Positions 7,754-15,175 of a DNA stretch of 64,000 bases are shown in pieces. The notes beneath the pieces were generated by a model. That model was not told the origin of the DNA and did no database searches. It was given only the letters and a program-made list of their open reading frames with translations. The stretch comes from JAZSMJ01 sp045535815. Lineage in GTDB: Bacteria > Bacillota > Clostridia > Oscillospirales > CAG-272. The number at the start of each line of letters is the position of its first letter. The stretch's first letter is position 1. Position numbers and translations under genes: made by a program. The stretch lies in the NCBI GenBank assembly GCA_045535815.1, contig JAZSMJ010000066.1, positions 1 to 64,000 of the forward strand, in the 5' to 3' direction.

Positions 7754-7785
7754 TTGACACTTAATGTCAAAAATGGTAGTATAAT
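7754..7785 (+). promoter_or_regulatory. promoter with embedded operator-like inverted repeat
   Basis: TTGACA (7754-7759), then CTTAA, then TGTCAA (7765-7770) form a 6/5/6 inverted repeat that includes the -35-like hexamer. TATAAT is at 7780-7785. The 20-base spacing is long, so an activator or an alternative -35 is possible. It drives the gene at 7817. Confidence 0.5.
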
Positions 7786-7816
7786 ATATAATATTATTTT
7801 AAAAAAGGATCATAAA

Positions 7817-8782
7817 ATGAAAAGCTATATTTTGCCTTTCTCTTCCGATGTAGAGGTGCAGACGTATCAATACAGAGCCTTCCCGTTGGGGATCATTAAA
7901 GCAGTTTTAGGTGAATACGATATATTTCTTTGCAACAGATTAATTAATGTTGCGTTTTCTCCGGATAGCGGATTGTTTGATTTTTTAGATGATGACCTTT
8001 GGGGGTTAAGAGACGGATTCGGTACAATGCAGAGTATGTTTCTTCATCCCGATACATACGGAAAAGGCGGAATGGATATAATTGAACTTAATAAATCAAT
8101 GATAGATTCCGGTCATTATATAAACGGTGAATACAACGAGTTTTATATCCGTCAGAAAGCATCGTATAACAAGAGACACTTTGAACACGATTATCTCATT
8201 TTCGGATATGACGATGAAAAAAGAGTTTTTAAATCAGCCGGATATCTTGCAGATAAAAAGTATTCGATGTTTGATATTGATTATGAAGATTACCTGAGAT
8301 CTGTCATAAACGCAAAGACAAATTTGCTTTTCGTTCACTATATAAAATATAACCAAAATATATCAGTTCAGCTTAATACGGAAAAGATCAAAGAAGAACT
8401 TAATAATTATCTGGGCTCAAAAAAAGATGTTACATCGCCTTCTGATAATATTTATGGAATAAGTGCGTGGAACAGGCTTTGCGAATATGTAGATCAATCT
8501 AATGACGATCTTGATTTCAGATTCGGAAGACTATTCGCGGAACATAAATCTCTTATGCTGTACAGGATGAATAAGCTAAGTGAGCTTAAAGCGTGCAATG
8601 CAGACAACTTGATAGAGCAATACCGCGAAACCGTATACTCGATCGCTCAGCAGATACATAAACTGTTTATCAAATACACAATATCGGGCGACAAAAAAAC
8701 CAAAGAAAGAATAGTTGAAAAAATACGATCTGCCACAGAAGCCGAATCGAGAATTATTGAACAGTTTATACTGAAAATATAG
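7817..8782 (+). CDS. BtrH-like (butirosin biosynthesis protein H type) protein
   Basis: The start at ATG 7817 follows AAAAAAGGATCATAAA; 321 residues. Features recalling the BtrH N-terminal (cysteine-peptidase-fold acyltransferase) family are an early Cys in DIFLCNRL, a GMDIIELNKSMIDSGHYI middle, and an HDYLIFGYDDEKRVFKSAGY block where the catalytic His would sit, followed by IDYEDYLRSVI. BtrH moves an acyl group from an acyl carrier protein to an amine in butirosin biosynthesis. Related proteins occur widely in Firmicutes peptide and polyketide-like clusters. The acyl carrier protein at 17420 and FkbH-like enzyme at 17677 make an acyl-transfer role attractive, but they are 9 kb away. It is monocistronic, with its own promoter and terminator. 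Confidence 0.7.
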   Translation: MKSYILPFSSDVEVQTYQYRAFPLGIIKAVLGEYDIFLCNRLINVAFSPDSGLFDFLDDDLWGLRDGFGTMQSMFLHPDTYGKGGMDIIELNKSMIDSGHYINGEYNEFYIRQKASYNKRHFEHDYLIFGYDDEKRVFKSAGYLADKKYSMFDIDYEDYLRSVINAKTNLLFVHYIKYNQNISVQLNTEKIKEELNNYLGSKKDVTSPSDNIYGISAWNRLCEYVDQSNDDLDFRFGRLFAEHKSLMLYRMNKLSELKACNADNLIEQYRETVYSIAQQIHKLFIKYTISGDKKTKERIVEKIRSATEAESRIIEQFILKI

Positions 8783-8854
8783 CAATTTAAAAAATATGAG
8801 CGGTAAAAAAGATGCATTTTGAAAAGCATTGTGTTCTAAAGGACAATTTTGGAA

Positions 8855-8895
8855 GAATACGGCATACCTCTTTTGAGATATGCCGTATTCTTGTG
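8855..8895 (+). terminator. intrinsic terminator after the BtrH-like gene
   Basis: GAATACGGCATA (8855-8866) and TATGCCGTATTC (8879-8890) form a 12-bp stem, with a further CTC/GAG inside. It is followed by TTGTGTTTGTG. The open frame that crosses it (8812-9006) is therefore not taken as a gene. Confidence 0.7.
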
Positions 8896-8983
8896 TTTGT
8901 GTCTACAAATGCAAAATTTATTAGGGAAAATGATGAGATAAAATTATCACTTGGAGTATTTTTTATAAACTTCTCTAAAAGTA

Positions 8984-9012
8984 TTTACAATTCGTCGAAA
9001 CAATGATATAAT
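8984..9012 (+). promoter_or_regulatory. consensus sigma-A promoter of the structured RNA
   Basis: TTTACA (8984-8989), 17 bases, TATAAT (9007-9012). Initiation would fall at about 9018, exactly where the outer stem of the RNA described next begins. Confidence 0.75.
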
Positions 9013-9016
9013 TTTA

Positions 9017-9229
9017 TTGTCACACAAACTTAATAATCGGTATTAATGATATTTTCTGCTTTAAGGAATATTATACCTTTTTTTGAGCATACCTAAATTA
9101 ATGGACTTGGTAAAAATGCAAGCTCCTCTAGTTTGGGTATGTCTGAAATATTCATATTCCGGTTAGTTTGTGTGACAACAATCGGAGTTTGCGTTTTTCG
9201 GTGCGTGGCTTCGGTTACGCACCTTTTTA
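9017..9229 (+). ncRNA. structured noncoding RNA, rod-like, about 210 nt
   Basis: No gene is visible here. TTGTCACACAAACT (9017-9030) pairs perfectly with AGTTTGTGTGACAA (9165-9178). Inside, an imperfect helix brings CGGTATTAATGATATT near GAAATATTCATATTCCG, and CATACCTAAA (9088-9097) pairs with TTTGGGTATG (9132-9141). A terminator follows at 9200-9229 (GGTGCGT/ACGCACC, then TTTTT). A consensus promoter ends six bases before the outer stem. This is the anatomy of a free-standing rod-shaped RNA with internal bubbles, as in 6S RNA, but I see no diagnostic sequence. An alternative is a 162-bp miniature inverted-repeat element with 14-bp ends. Confidence 0.6.
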
Positions 9230-9247
9230 TATTCTTATATCAAAAAA

Positions 9248-9513
9248 TTAATCAGTGCTTTCATCAAAAGTTTTAAACAGATCGTCTACGGCAGTGCCAA
9301 GAATTTTCGCAATGACAAAGATCTCTTTATCAGTCGCAAGTCTTACTTGACCTTCTAATTTTGAATAACTTGTAGGATTGATATCACAGCCCATTGTTTG
9401 CATTTTTGAAATAAAATCTCTTTGTGATATTCCTTGTTTTTTACGCAGTTGTTCAATGTTTCGTCCAACAATATTTGCGTTGCCGTATCATTTTTTCTGG
9501 GTTTCAATTCCAT
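9248..9513 (-). pseudogene. frameshifted Xre/Cro-type repressor
   Basis: From ATG 9513 the frame begins MELKPRKND and then goes out of phase. Shifting frame near 9486 gives NIVGRNIEQLRKKQGISQRD, continuing DFISKMQTMGCDINPTSYSK, then LATDKEIFVIAKILGTAVDD and a stop at 9248: a full helix-turn-helix repressor. The sequence GATACGGC at the join would read in frame if one T were present (GATTACGGC, giving NDYGNAN). A single-base deletion is the simplest explanation, either a true mutation or a sequencing error. It is divergent from the gene at 9651 and faces three operator-like repeats, so it was its repressor. If the loss is real, that promoter is now unregulated. Confidence 0.75.
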
Positions 9514-9528
9514 CACCACTCGATTATA

Positions 9529-9613
9529 ATTCTGTTATAGAATATTATATAACCGAATAGCATTGACATAATTCTGTAATGGAAGTATAATATAAATAAT
9601 TCCGAAACAGAAT
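9529..9613. promoter_or_regulatory. strong promoter with three operator-like repeats
   Basis: The promoter TTGACA (9563-9568), 17 bases, TATAAT (9586-9591) reads forward to the gene at 9651. Three 15-bp near-palindromes surround it: ATTCTGTTATAGAAT (9529-9543), ATTCTGTAATGGAAG (9571-9585, inside the spacer) and ATTCCGAAACAGAAT (9599-9613). The consensus is about ATTCYGWWAYRGAAT. The arrangement fits a repressor that blocks both this promoter and its own. Confidence 0.75.
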
Positions 9614-9650
9614 TATAATTTATGTAAAAATTAACAAGCAAGAGGATGTA

Positions 9651-9932
9651 ATGGTATTGGATGATATAAAAAGCAGCATGGAAATACAATGCGTTTTATC
9701 ATTAAGCGAGAAAAGACAGGAAGTATATAAGCTTGCAAAAGAAAAGGGAATTGTATTAGATGAATCGACGCAAGAGTTTTTTGATTACTATTTATTTCGG
9801 AAGAAAACCGTAATTCAATATGATGAAGATGAAATTATGATTCTTTCAGTAGAAGGTAATTGGGAAGATGAGGTCCACATTAAGCATGATGGAACGTATT
9901 CCTGCTTCGGAGGGATTAACTGTATTTTTTAA
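9651..9932 (+). CDS. small acidic protein ending in CFGGINCIF, unknown
   Basis: This is 93 residues with AAGAGGATGTA before the ATG. The N-terminal 50 residues are helical and charged (LSLSEKRQEVYKLAKEKG, then ESTQEFFDYYLF); the second half is sheet-like and acidic, and the last nine residues are CFGGINCIF. I recognise no family. It stands alone, with its own consensus promoter, operators and terminator, directly before the radical-SAM operon at 10072. A Cys-containing, Gly-rich tail after an acidic leader could be a modified-peptide core, but the length is large for that and no leader motif is obvious. It could equally be a target gene of the Xre regulator unrelated to the next operon. Confidence 0.65.
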   Translation: MVLDDIKSSMEIQCVLSLSEKRQEVYKLAKEKGIVLDESTQEFFDYYLFRKKTVIQYDEDEIMILSVEGNWEDEVHIKHDGTYSCFGGINCIF

Positions 9933-9952
9933 TAATAAATGTATAATTATTT

Positions 9953-9987
9953 TTCCGGACTGTATTTAAGTCCGGAATTTCTTTTAT
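9953..9987 (+). terminator. intrinsic terminator after the 9651 gene
   Basis: TTCCGGACT (9953-9961), 7-base loop, AGTCCGGAA (9969-9977), then TTTCTTTTAT. It separates the gene at 9651 from the PqqD/radical-SAM operon. Confidence 0.8.
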
Positions 9988-10016
9988 ATAACCGTTCTAT
10001 ATATCATAGAATTATA

Positions 10017-10045
10017 TAGACAAGTATGATTTTTTATGGTATAAT
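10017..10045 (+). promoter_or_regulatory. promoter of the PqqD/radical-SAM operon
   Basis: TAGACA (10017-10022), 17 bases, TATAAT (10040-10045). The ATG at 10072 follows with GGGGGATCAAT between. Confidence 0.65.
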
Positions 10046-10071
10046 ATGTCAAAAGACAATGGGGGATCAAT

Positions 10072-10350
10072 ATGAAAAAGTACATAAAAAATAAAACCAT
10101 GGAATATATCGAACTTGATGAATCGGAAACAGTGATTAATGACATTGAAAGCGGAGATATACATTATATTGATGAAGTATCAACGATTATTTTAAAGCAA
10201 CTTGAAAAAGCATTATCGTTTGAAGAACTGATTGTAGCATTGCTTGAGCTGTTTGAAGGGAATGAACATGAGATCAGACAGGATACCGCCGAGTTCTTGA
10301 ATGAGCTTGTACAGAAAAATATCATCCTTGAGGTAGAAGATGAAGATTGA
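10072..10350 (+). CDS. PqqD-like peptide-recognition protein
   Basis: This is 92 residues. The pattern is three short strands then helices: an early MEYIELDES strand, GDIHYIDEVSTIILKQLEKA (the usual N..A..I..L segment of PqqD proteins), SFEELIVALLELFEG, then a final helix FLNELVQKNIILEV. PqqD-type domains bind the leader of a ribosomally made peptide and present it to the modifying enzyme. Its stop overlaps the start of the radical SAM gene by 11 bases, so the two are translated together and probably form a complex. Similar stand-alone PqqD proteins accompany HprK-like kinases in peptide clusters, which is the case here. Confidence 0.8.
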   Translation: MKKYIKNKTMEYIELDESETVINDIESGDIHYIDEVSTIILKQLEKALSFEELIVALLELFEGNEHEIRQDTAEFLNELVQKNIILEVEDED

Positions 10351-11356
10351 ATCTGTCTATTTTGAACTGACGAATATCTGTAATCTGAACTGCAAAACCT
10401 GCTATAACCGCTCCGGATTGAATAATGAACGCCGGGAGATACCTATAGACGTATTATTTGAGTCAATCGAGAGATTTAATCGGTACGGACTGAAATCAGT
10501 TCAATTAAGCGGTGGAGAAACAATGCTTTATACAGACATTGTGCCGCTTTTTGAGAAGATTCACAAAGTGCCTGACCTGCCGTTTTCAATTTCTACGAAC
10601 GGTACTGTGCACGGAGATTTATTGCTTGATTATTACAGAAGAGTTCCAAATCTGTATGTTCAGCTTAGTCTGGACGGAGCAAATGAGAAAGTTAATGCAC
10701 GGACTCGCGGCAAAGGAAATTTTGAAAGATCTTTGCAGTTTCTCAAAGGATTGCATGACAGCGAGCGTCCTGTAGGCTATCGTATAAAAATGGTATTGTC
10801 AAAGTATAACGTGGATAATATTCCCGATTATTTCCGTCTTGCCTCAGAGTATGACTGTGAGCCGCGTTTTTCATTTATGAATTCTGTTGGCAACGGAGAA
10901 AAAAACTGGTCTGATATGGCGCTGTCCGATGCAGAGAAAATGAAAGCATTGCGGTATATTGATCAAGCGAACAAAGCTTATAATATGGAAGTAACGCTTC
11001 CGTTCTGTGCGTTCAGCTGCCCGTTTGCAAGTGATGATCCGTATAATGTCAAGCTGAGCTGCATGGTGAAGCCGAACGGAGATATTATGCCTTGCCAGGG
11101 ATTATACGATCCGGTATTCACGCTTAGTAATATAAATAAATTTGATGAGAACGAGCTTCAGCAAAACATGGAAAAGCTCTGCAATATTGCGTGTAAACGG
11201 CTGGATATGGACTATGGGTGCAAAAAATGCTTGATTGAACCGCTGTGCAAGAGAGGTTGCCCTGCTATGGCGGTGCTGAATAGCGGTGATATTCTCGGAA
11301 CTGATAAAGAGTGTTCATTCCGCCTCAAGCATTATTTGAAATATCAGCTTAGATAA
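10340..11356 (+). CDS. radical SAM/SPASM peptide-modifying enzyme
   Basis: This is 338 residues. Cys14, Cys18 and Cys21 (TNICNLNCKTC) form the CxxxCxxC motif for the SAM-binding 4Fe-4S cluster. GGETMLY follows at about residue 58. The C-terminal third is Cys-rich (FCAFSCPF, SCMVKPNGDIMPCQGLY, NIACKRLD, YGCKKCLIEPLCKRGCPAMA), typical of a SPASM domain with auxiliary clusters. SPASM enzymes mostly modify ribosomal peptides (thioether, C-C crosslink or epimerisation); the chemistry here cannot be read from sequence. It is coupled to the PqqD-like gene by overlap and followed after 38 bases by the peptidase-nucleotidyltransferase gene. Confidence 0.9.
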   Translation: MKIESVYFELTNICNLNCKTCYNRSGLNNERREIPIDVLFESIERFNRYGLKSVQLSGGETMLYTDIVPLFEKIHKVPDLPFSISTNGTVHGDLLLDYYRRVPNLYVQLSLDGANEKVNARTRGKGNFERSLQFLKGLHDSERPVGYRIKMVLSKYNVDNIPDYFRLASEYDCEPRFSFMNSVGNGEKNWSDMALSDAEKMKALRYIDQANKAYNMEVTLPFCAFSCPFASDDPYNVKLSCMVKPNGDIMPCQGLYDPVFTLSNINKFDENELQQNMEKLCNIACKRLDMDYGCKKCLIEPLCKRGCPAMAVLNSGDILGTDKECSFRLKHYLKYQLR

Positions 11357-11394
11357 GAGTATTATTGGAGTTTTCGTACATAAAAAGGATCAAA

Positions 11395-12870
11395 ATGAAT
11401 AATACGAAAATATTAAAAGCAGTTCTTGCCGTTAAAGGAGAATATACCATTACTGTTTTGGGCGTAAGTATGATGCCCGTGTTGAAACACGGGCAGACTG
11501 TGAAAGTTGTTAAACAGAATAGCTATGTTGTCGGAGATATTCTTGTGTATGAATATAAGAATGAAGGTTTGCTTGCGCACAGAGCGCTGAAAATTGAAAA
11601 CGGACGCTATTTCTGCAAGGGTGACAATTCTTTCAGATTGGAAGATATTACTGCGGAACAAGTTATTGGAAAAATTGAACTTGATGAAGATGAAAACCGT
11701 ACCGCAGAGTTTATTGAAGCGTCATATGCTATAAACAGACTGTTCCGAAAGAACGGATATGACATAGAGAAAACAAGATCACATCCGCAATATGAAGTAT
11801 ATAAGCATACATATATTGATCGAATACAAAAAAATGAGCTTGTGGTAAATATTCGCAAGCTGGCGAATGGAGTTTCGGTCGAAGATGCGGAAACAATACG
11901 TGCGTTAGAAAAACATAAATGCTTTTATTTGCTGTCTCAGATTCCATCATATAGATCCAAACAGATAATGCAGCTTGCGGTAAGTCAAGCTGCGACGAAA
12001 ATTCGATATAATACTTGCGCAGAAGTCTTCGCGGATCTAAAAAATATTCCGTATGCCGTTATCAAAGGCGCAGTATTATCTGATCAGATCTACGGTAATT
12101 CTGCATATAGAACGTCGGGTGATATTGATCTGTTGATTGCTCCTGATAACGTTCAGGAAGTAAAATCTATTTTAAAAAAACACGGATTTATACAAGGATA
12201 TGTAAACGGCAATGATATCGTTCCGTACAGCAGGCAGGAGCTGATATATCAAAAAGCTTTTACGCATCAGATGGCAGCATTTGTGAAGCCAACCGGAGTT
12301 ATGCTGTTTCCGTTTGTTAATATTGATGTTAATCTGGATATATTCTGGGGTGAAAGCGAACGAAAAGCGGATATGCAATCGTTTTTGCAAAACAGGGAAG
12401 ATTACAATGTGCTTGGCGTAGAGGTGCAAAAGCTAAAACCGATATACGAATTTATTTCACTTTGCATGCATCACTACAAAGATTGTAATTCATTGTATCT
12501 GCTCTCGGAGCGAGGCGTCAACCTTTCGTTGTTCTGCGATATTTATTACTATATAACGAAAGTGGCCCCGGATCCTTTTCAACTGAAAAACGCGTGCGAT
12601 TCCTATGGCGTGACGGATTATGTGGCGTATTGCGTATTCCATACTTATAGATTGTTTGAAGATGCTGAGCTTTTGAAATATCATCAAATTTTGGCGCCGG
12701 GCGGAATCGGTAATCACTACTTTCGATTTGGTTTAACGGAGGATGAATATAAATATCCGGGGTTCGGTATTTCTGAATACGTTTTGAATGATTCGTTTCG
12801 AGAACGTTTTCTTTCATGCCTTAATGAAAAGGATATTGAAAAAATAGAGATAAACAAAAAGTTTATGTAA
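11395..12870 (+). CDS. S26-type peptidase fused to a nucleotidyltransferase-fold domain
   Basis: The chosen start is ATG 11395 (AAAAAGGATCAAA upstream); 491 residues. Residues 15-110 are a signal-peptidase/LexA-fold domain with VLGVSMMPVL (nucleophile Ser25), VGDILVYEY and LLAHRAL (His62-Arg63, the Ser/His type of S26 rather than Ser/Lys), then FCKGDNS. Residues about 200-400 match the uncharacterised nucleotidyltransferase family (PF14907-like): YAVIKGAVLSDQIYGN and SGDIDLLIAP near residue 242, with Asp residues in the expected metal-binding places. In lasso-like clusters these two activities, peptide cleavage and tailoring of a phosphorylated peptide, are found on separate proteins beside an HprK-like kinase. 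The fusion strengthens the view that they act on one peptide. Confidence 0.82.
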   Translation: MNNTKILKAVLAVKGEYTITVLGVSMMPVLKHGQTVKVVKQNSYVVGDILVYEYKNEGLLAHRALKIENGRYFCKGDNSFRLEDITAEQVIGKIELDEDENRTAEFIEASYAINRLFRKNGYDIEKTRSHPQYEVYKHTYIDRIQKNELVVNIRKLANGVSVEDAETIRALEKHKCFYLLSQIPSYRSKQIMQLAVSQAATKIRYNTCAEVFADLKNIPYAVIKGAVLSDQIYGNSAYRTSGDIDLLIAPDNVQEVKSILKKHGFIQGYVNGNDIVPYSRQELIYQKAFTHQMAAFVKPTGVMLFPFVNIDVNLDIFWGESERKADMQSFLQNREDYNVLGVEVQKLKPIYEFISLCMHHYKDCNSLYLLSERGVNLSLFCDIYYYITKVAPDPFQLKNACDSYGVTDYVAYCVFHTYRLFEDAELLKYHQILAPGGIGNHYFRFGLTEDEYKYPGFGISEYVLNDSFRERFLSCLNEKDIEKIEINKKFM

Positions 12871-12885
12871 ATACGGGGATTTTAA

Positions 12886-13665
12886 ATGAGATTACATATT
12901 CAACTTCCATATCACGAAGATAGCTACACGGTCGATACCGAGTGTGAAGAAATAATCAGCGCACTGCGAATTACATACGGCAAATTTTGTAATACACTCG
13001 AGTGTGAAGATATGTATGTTTATAGGATAATCCGAGATGGGGAATCATATAAATTAACGTATAACGGACACAAGAGAAATACGGATACACCTCTTCAAAT
13101 TCTGCACAATGCGATGTTTACACATAAAAAGATATCCCCGGGTATTTTTGCACTTCATGCAGGCGGTGTTGAGTGGGGCGGTAAAGCATATATTTTCTGT
13201 GCTGCCACGTCTACGGGAAAAACTACTTTGACTGCATATCTGACACAAAAGGGACTGAACTATATTGCAGATGATTGTGTTTTTGTAAATATGAATGATC
13301 TGATGGTCTATCCATGCCATACACCTATTCATCTGAGAGACGGCGGATATAAAGTTCTGCGCGATTTGGGAGTGTTGGAAGATCCCGCTTTCTGTGTGGA
13401 TGACAGATATGTTTATATGCCCAATAACCTCTCTTCGATGCAGATGGAGCTTGGTGGTATATTTTTTATAAATCGCACTGAGAATGAGAACGTTATAGAG
13501 ATACCCGATAAGGCAACTACCCTGCGGAATCTGATGCTGTCCCCAATTACAAGCTATCCGATGAAGAAAGAGTACATTGCGTTTTTGAACAGATTAACAC
13601 CATATTGCCGTAGCATAAAGTATAGTGATATGGACTACGTGTTAAATAAAATTCTGACAATATAA
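12886..13665 (+). CDS. HPr kinase-like protein (peptide or small-molecule kinase)
   Basis: This is 259 residues. ALHAGGVEWGGKAYIFCAAT leads into an STGKTTL P-loop near residues 106-114, in which the first Gly of the classic motif is replaced by Ala. ADDCVFV follows near residue 128, as in the HprK catalytic core. The N-terminal domain of true HprK (regulatory) is absent, and PTS HPr is not expected as substrate. HprK-related kinases of peptide clusters phosphorylate a Ser or a C-terminus of the precursor (as in paeninodin). It closes the operon that starts at 10072; a terminator follows at once. Confidence 0.85.
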   Translation: MRLHIQLPYHEDSYTVDTECEEIISALRITYGKFCNTLECEDMYVYRIIRDGESYKLTYNGHKRNTDTPLQILHNAMFTHKKISPGIFALHAGGVEWGGKAYIFCAATSTGKTTLTAYLTQKGLNYIADDCVFVNMNDLMVYPCHTPIHLRDGGYKVLRDLGVLEDPAFCVDDRYVYMPNNLSSMQMELGGIFFINRTENENVIEIPDKATTLRNLMLSPITSYPMKKEYIAFLNRLTPYCRSIKYSDMDYVLNKILTI

Positions 13666-13666
13666 C

Positions 13667-13703
13667 AAAAGACCCACAGCTTATAAAACAGCGGGTCTTT
13701 TAT
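13667..13703 (+). terminator. terminator of the radical-SAM operon
   Basis: AAAAGACCC (13667-13675) pairs with GGGTCTTTT (13693-13701), with a short additional stem inside, followed by ATTGC. It lies 2 bases after the kinase stop codon. Confidence 0.75.
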
Positions 13704-13737
13704 TGCATTTTTGAAAAAATGAAGCCTTTCGACATAA

Positions 13738-13788
13738 TTCGTCGTAAAAAGTGTAGTTAATAAACATTTTTTCGTCGTAAAAAGTGTA
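13738..13788 (+). repeat. two direct 18-bp repeats upstream of the DUF4143 ATPase
   Basis: TTCGTCGTAAAAAGTGTA occurs at 13738-13755 and again at 13771-13788, exactly 33 bp apart (about three helical turns). It lies upstream of the promoter region of the ATPase gene. The phasing suggests protein binding on one face of the helix. Confidence 0.7.
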
Positions 13789-13866
13789 TTTGTTTTCCAA
13801 AAGTTCATTGTTTTTTTGTAATTGTGTGCTATACTATACTTGTATTATAATGACGGAGGTGCGTGT

Positions 13867-15165
13867 ATGTACCGAATTGCTATTGAAAAGCTGTTGAAAT
13901 GGAAACAAAGCGAACGCCGTAAGCCTTTAATTATCGAAGGTGCACGTCAGGTCGGCAAGACTTGGCTGATGAAAGAATTCGGCAGGCAGGCGTATGCGGA
14001 TACCGTATATATTAATTTCGACTCCAATTCCAGAATGGCAGAGCTGTTTGCTTCGGATCTGGACACCGAGCGCTTGATCATGGGCTTGGAGGTGTATGTG
14101 GGGCGCAAAATAGATCCCGACAACTCTTTGCTTATTTTCGATGAAGTACAGGAAGTTCCGAGAGCACTCACGTCTCTTAAATATTTTTACGAAAATGCGC
14201 CGCAGTATCACATTGTATGTGCCGGTTCGCTACTCGGCATTGCGTTGCATCAAGGTACGTCTTTCCCCGTGGGCAAGGTGGATTTCTTAAAACTGTATCC
14301 CCTTTCCTTCAAGGAATTTTTGATGGCAACCGATAAGGAACGATTTGCCGAGCTGCTTGATAAGCGAGACTTCGATATGATCACGAGCTTTAAGCAAACG
14401 TATATTGATGCTTTGAAGCATTATTACTTTGTTGGCGGTATGCCTGAAGCTGTGCAAAGCTTCGCAGAGAATAGAGATTTTAATGAGGTTCGTGAAATTC
14501 AAAAGAGGATCCTTGCAGCCTATGAACAAGATTTCTCCAAACATGCTCCCAACGAAATCGTTCCGAGATTGCGTATGCTGTGGAACAGCATACCCTCTCA
14601 GTTGGCAAAAGAAAATAAGAAGTTTATCTACGGGCTTGTTCGTGAGGGCGCTCGTGCAAAAGACTATGAAACTGCAATTATGTGGCTCAGCGATTGCGGT
14701 CTTGTTCATAAGGTCAGCCGTATCAATGCCCCGGGTATCCCCTTGCGTGCTTATGAGGACTTGAAAGCGTGTAAGCTATTTGTGGTAGACGTTGGTCTCC
14801 TCGGCTGTATGGCCGGACTTCGTCAACGAACCTTGCTTGACGGAAGCGACCTTTTTGTTGAGTTCAAGGGTGCACTTACAGAACAGTACGTTTGTCAGCA
14901 GTTAAAAACTGTAGATGACCTGGATGTATATTACTATACAAACGACAGAGGCACTTGCGAGGTTGACTTTGTCGTTGATACGGGCGAGTTGATCGTACCC
15001 GTTGAAGTAAAGGCAGAGGTAAACCTTAGAGCAAAGAGCCTAAAAAACTATCATGAAAAATTCTCTCCCGAAGTTTCTGTCCGTACATCTATGGCGGACT
15101 ATAAAAAAGAAGAATGGCTTGTTAATCTTCCGCTGTATGCGATAGATCGGATAACTCAAATATAA
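13867..15165 (+). CDS. AAA-type ATPase with DUF4143 C-terminal domain
   Basis: The start at ATG 13867 follows GACGGAGGTGCGTGT; 432 residues. IIEGARQVGKTWLMKEF (about residues 22-38) is Walker A, SLLIFDEVQEVP near 86-97 is Walker B, and CAGSLLGIAL is the sensor region. YPLSFKEFL and YYFVGGMPEAV are hallmarks of this family. The C-terminal DUF4143 ends with a nuclease-like fold signature, CEVDFVVDTGELIVPVEVKAE (E..D...-ExK order as in PD-(D/E)XK enzymes). The biological role of the family is not settled. It is often found in accessory regions and has been suspected of stress or phage-defence functions. It stands alone between two terminators. Confidence 0.88.
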   Translation: MYRIAIEKLLKWKQSERRKPLIIEGARQVGKTWLMKEFGRQAYADTVYINFDSNSRMAELFASDLDTERLIMGLEVYVGRKIDPDNSLLIFDEVQEVPRALTSLKYFYENAPQYHIVCAGSLLGIALHQGTSFPVGKVDFLKLYPLSFKEFLMATDKERFAELLDKRDFDMITSFKQTYIDALKHYYFVGGMPEAVQSFAENRDFNEVREIQKRILAAYEQDFSKHAPNEIVPRLRMLWNSIPSQLAKENKKFIYGLVREGARAKDYETAIMWLSDCGLVHKVSRINAPGIPLRAYEDLKACKLFVVDVGLLGCMAGLRQRTLLDGSDLFVEFKGALTEQYVCQQLKTVDDLDVYYYTNDRGTCEVDFVVDTGELIVPVEVKAEVNLRAKSLKNYHEKFSPEVSVRTSMADYKKEEWLVNLPLYAIDRITQI

Positions 15166-15175
15166 GCGGACACAA

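Noticed and set aside
8812..9006. 64-codon open frame between the BtrH-like gene and the structured RNA
   Set aside because: It runs straight through a strong intrinsic terminator (8855-8890) and the RNA promoter, and has no convincing ribosome site.
12886..13665. True HPr kinase/phosphorylase of carbon catabolite control
   Set aside because: It lacks the N-terminal domain, has a P-loop without the first Gly, and lies in a peptide-modification operon rather than beside lgt or whiA.
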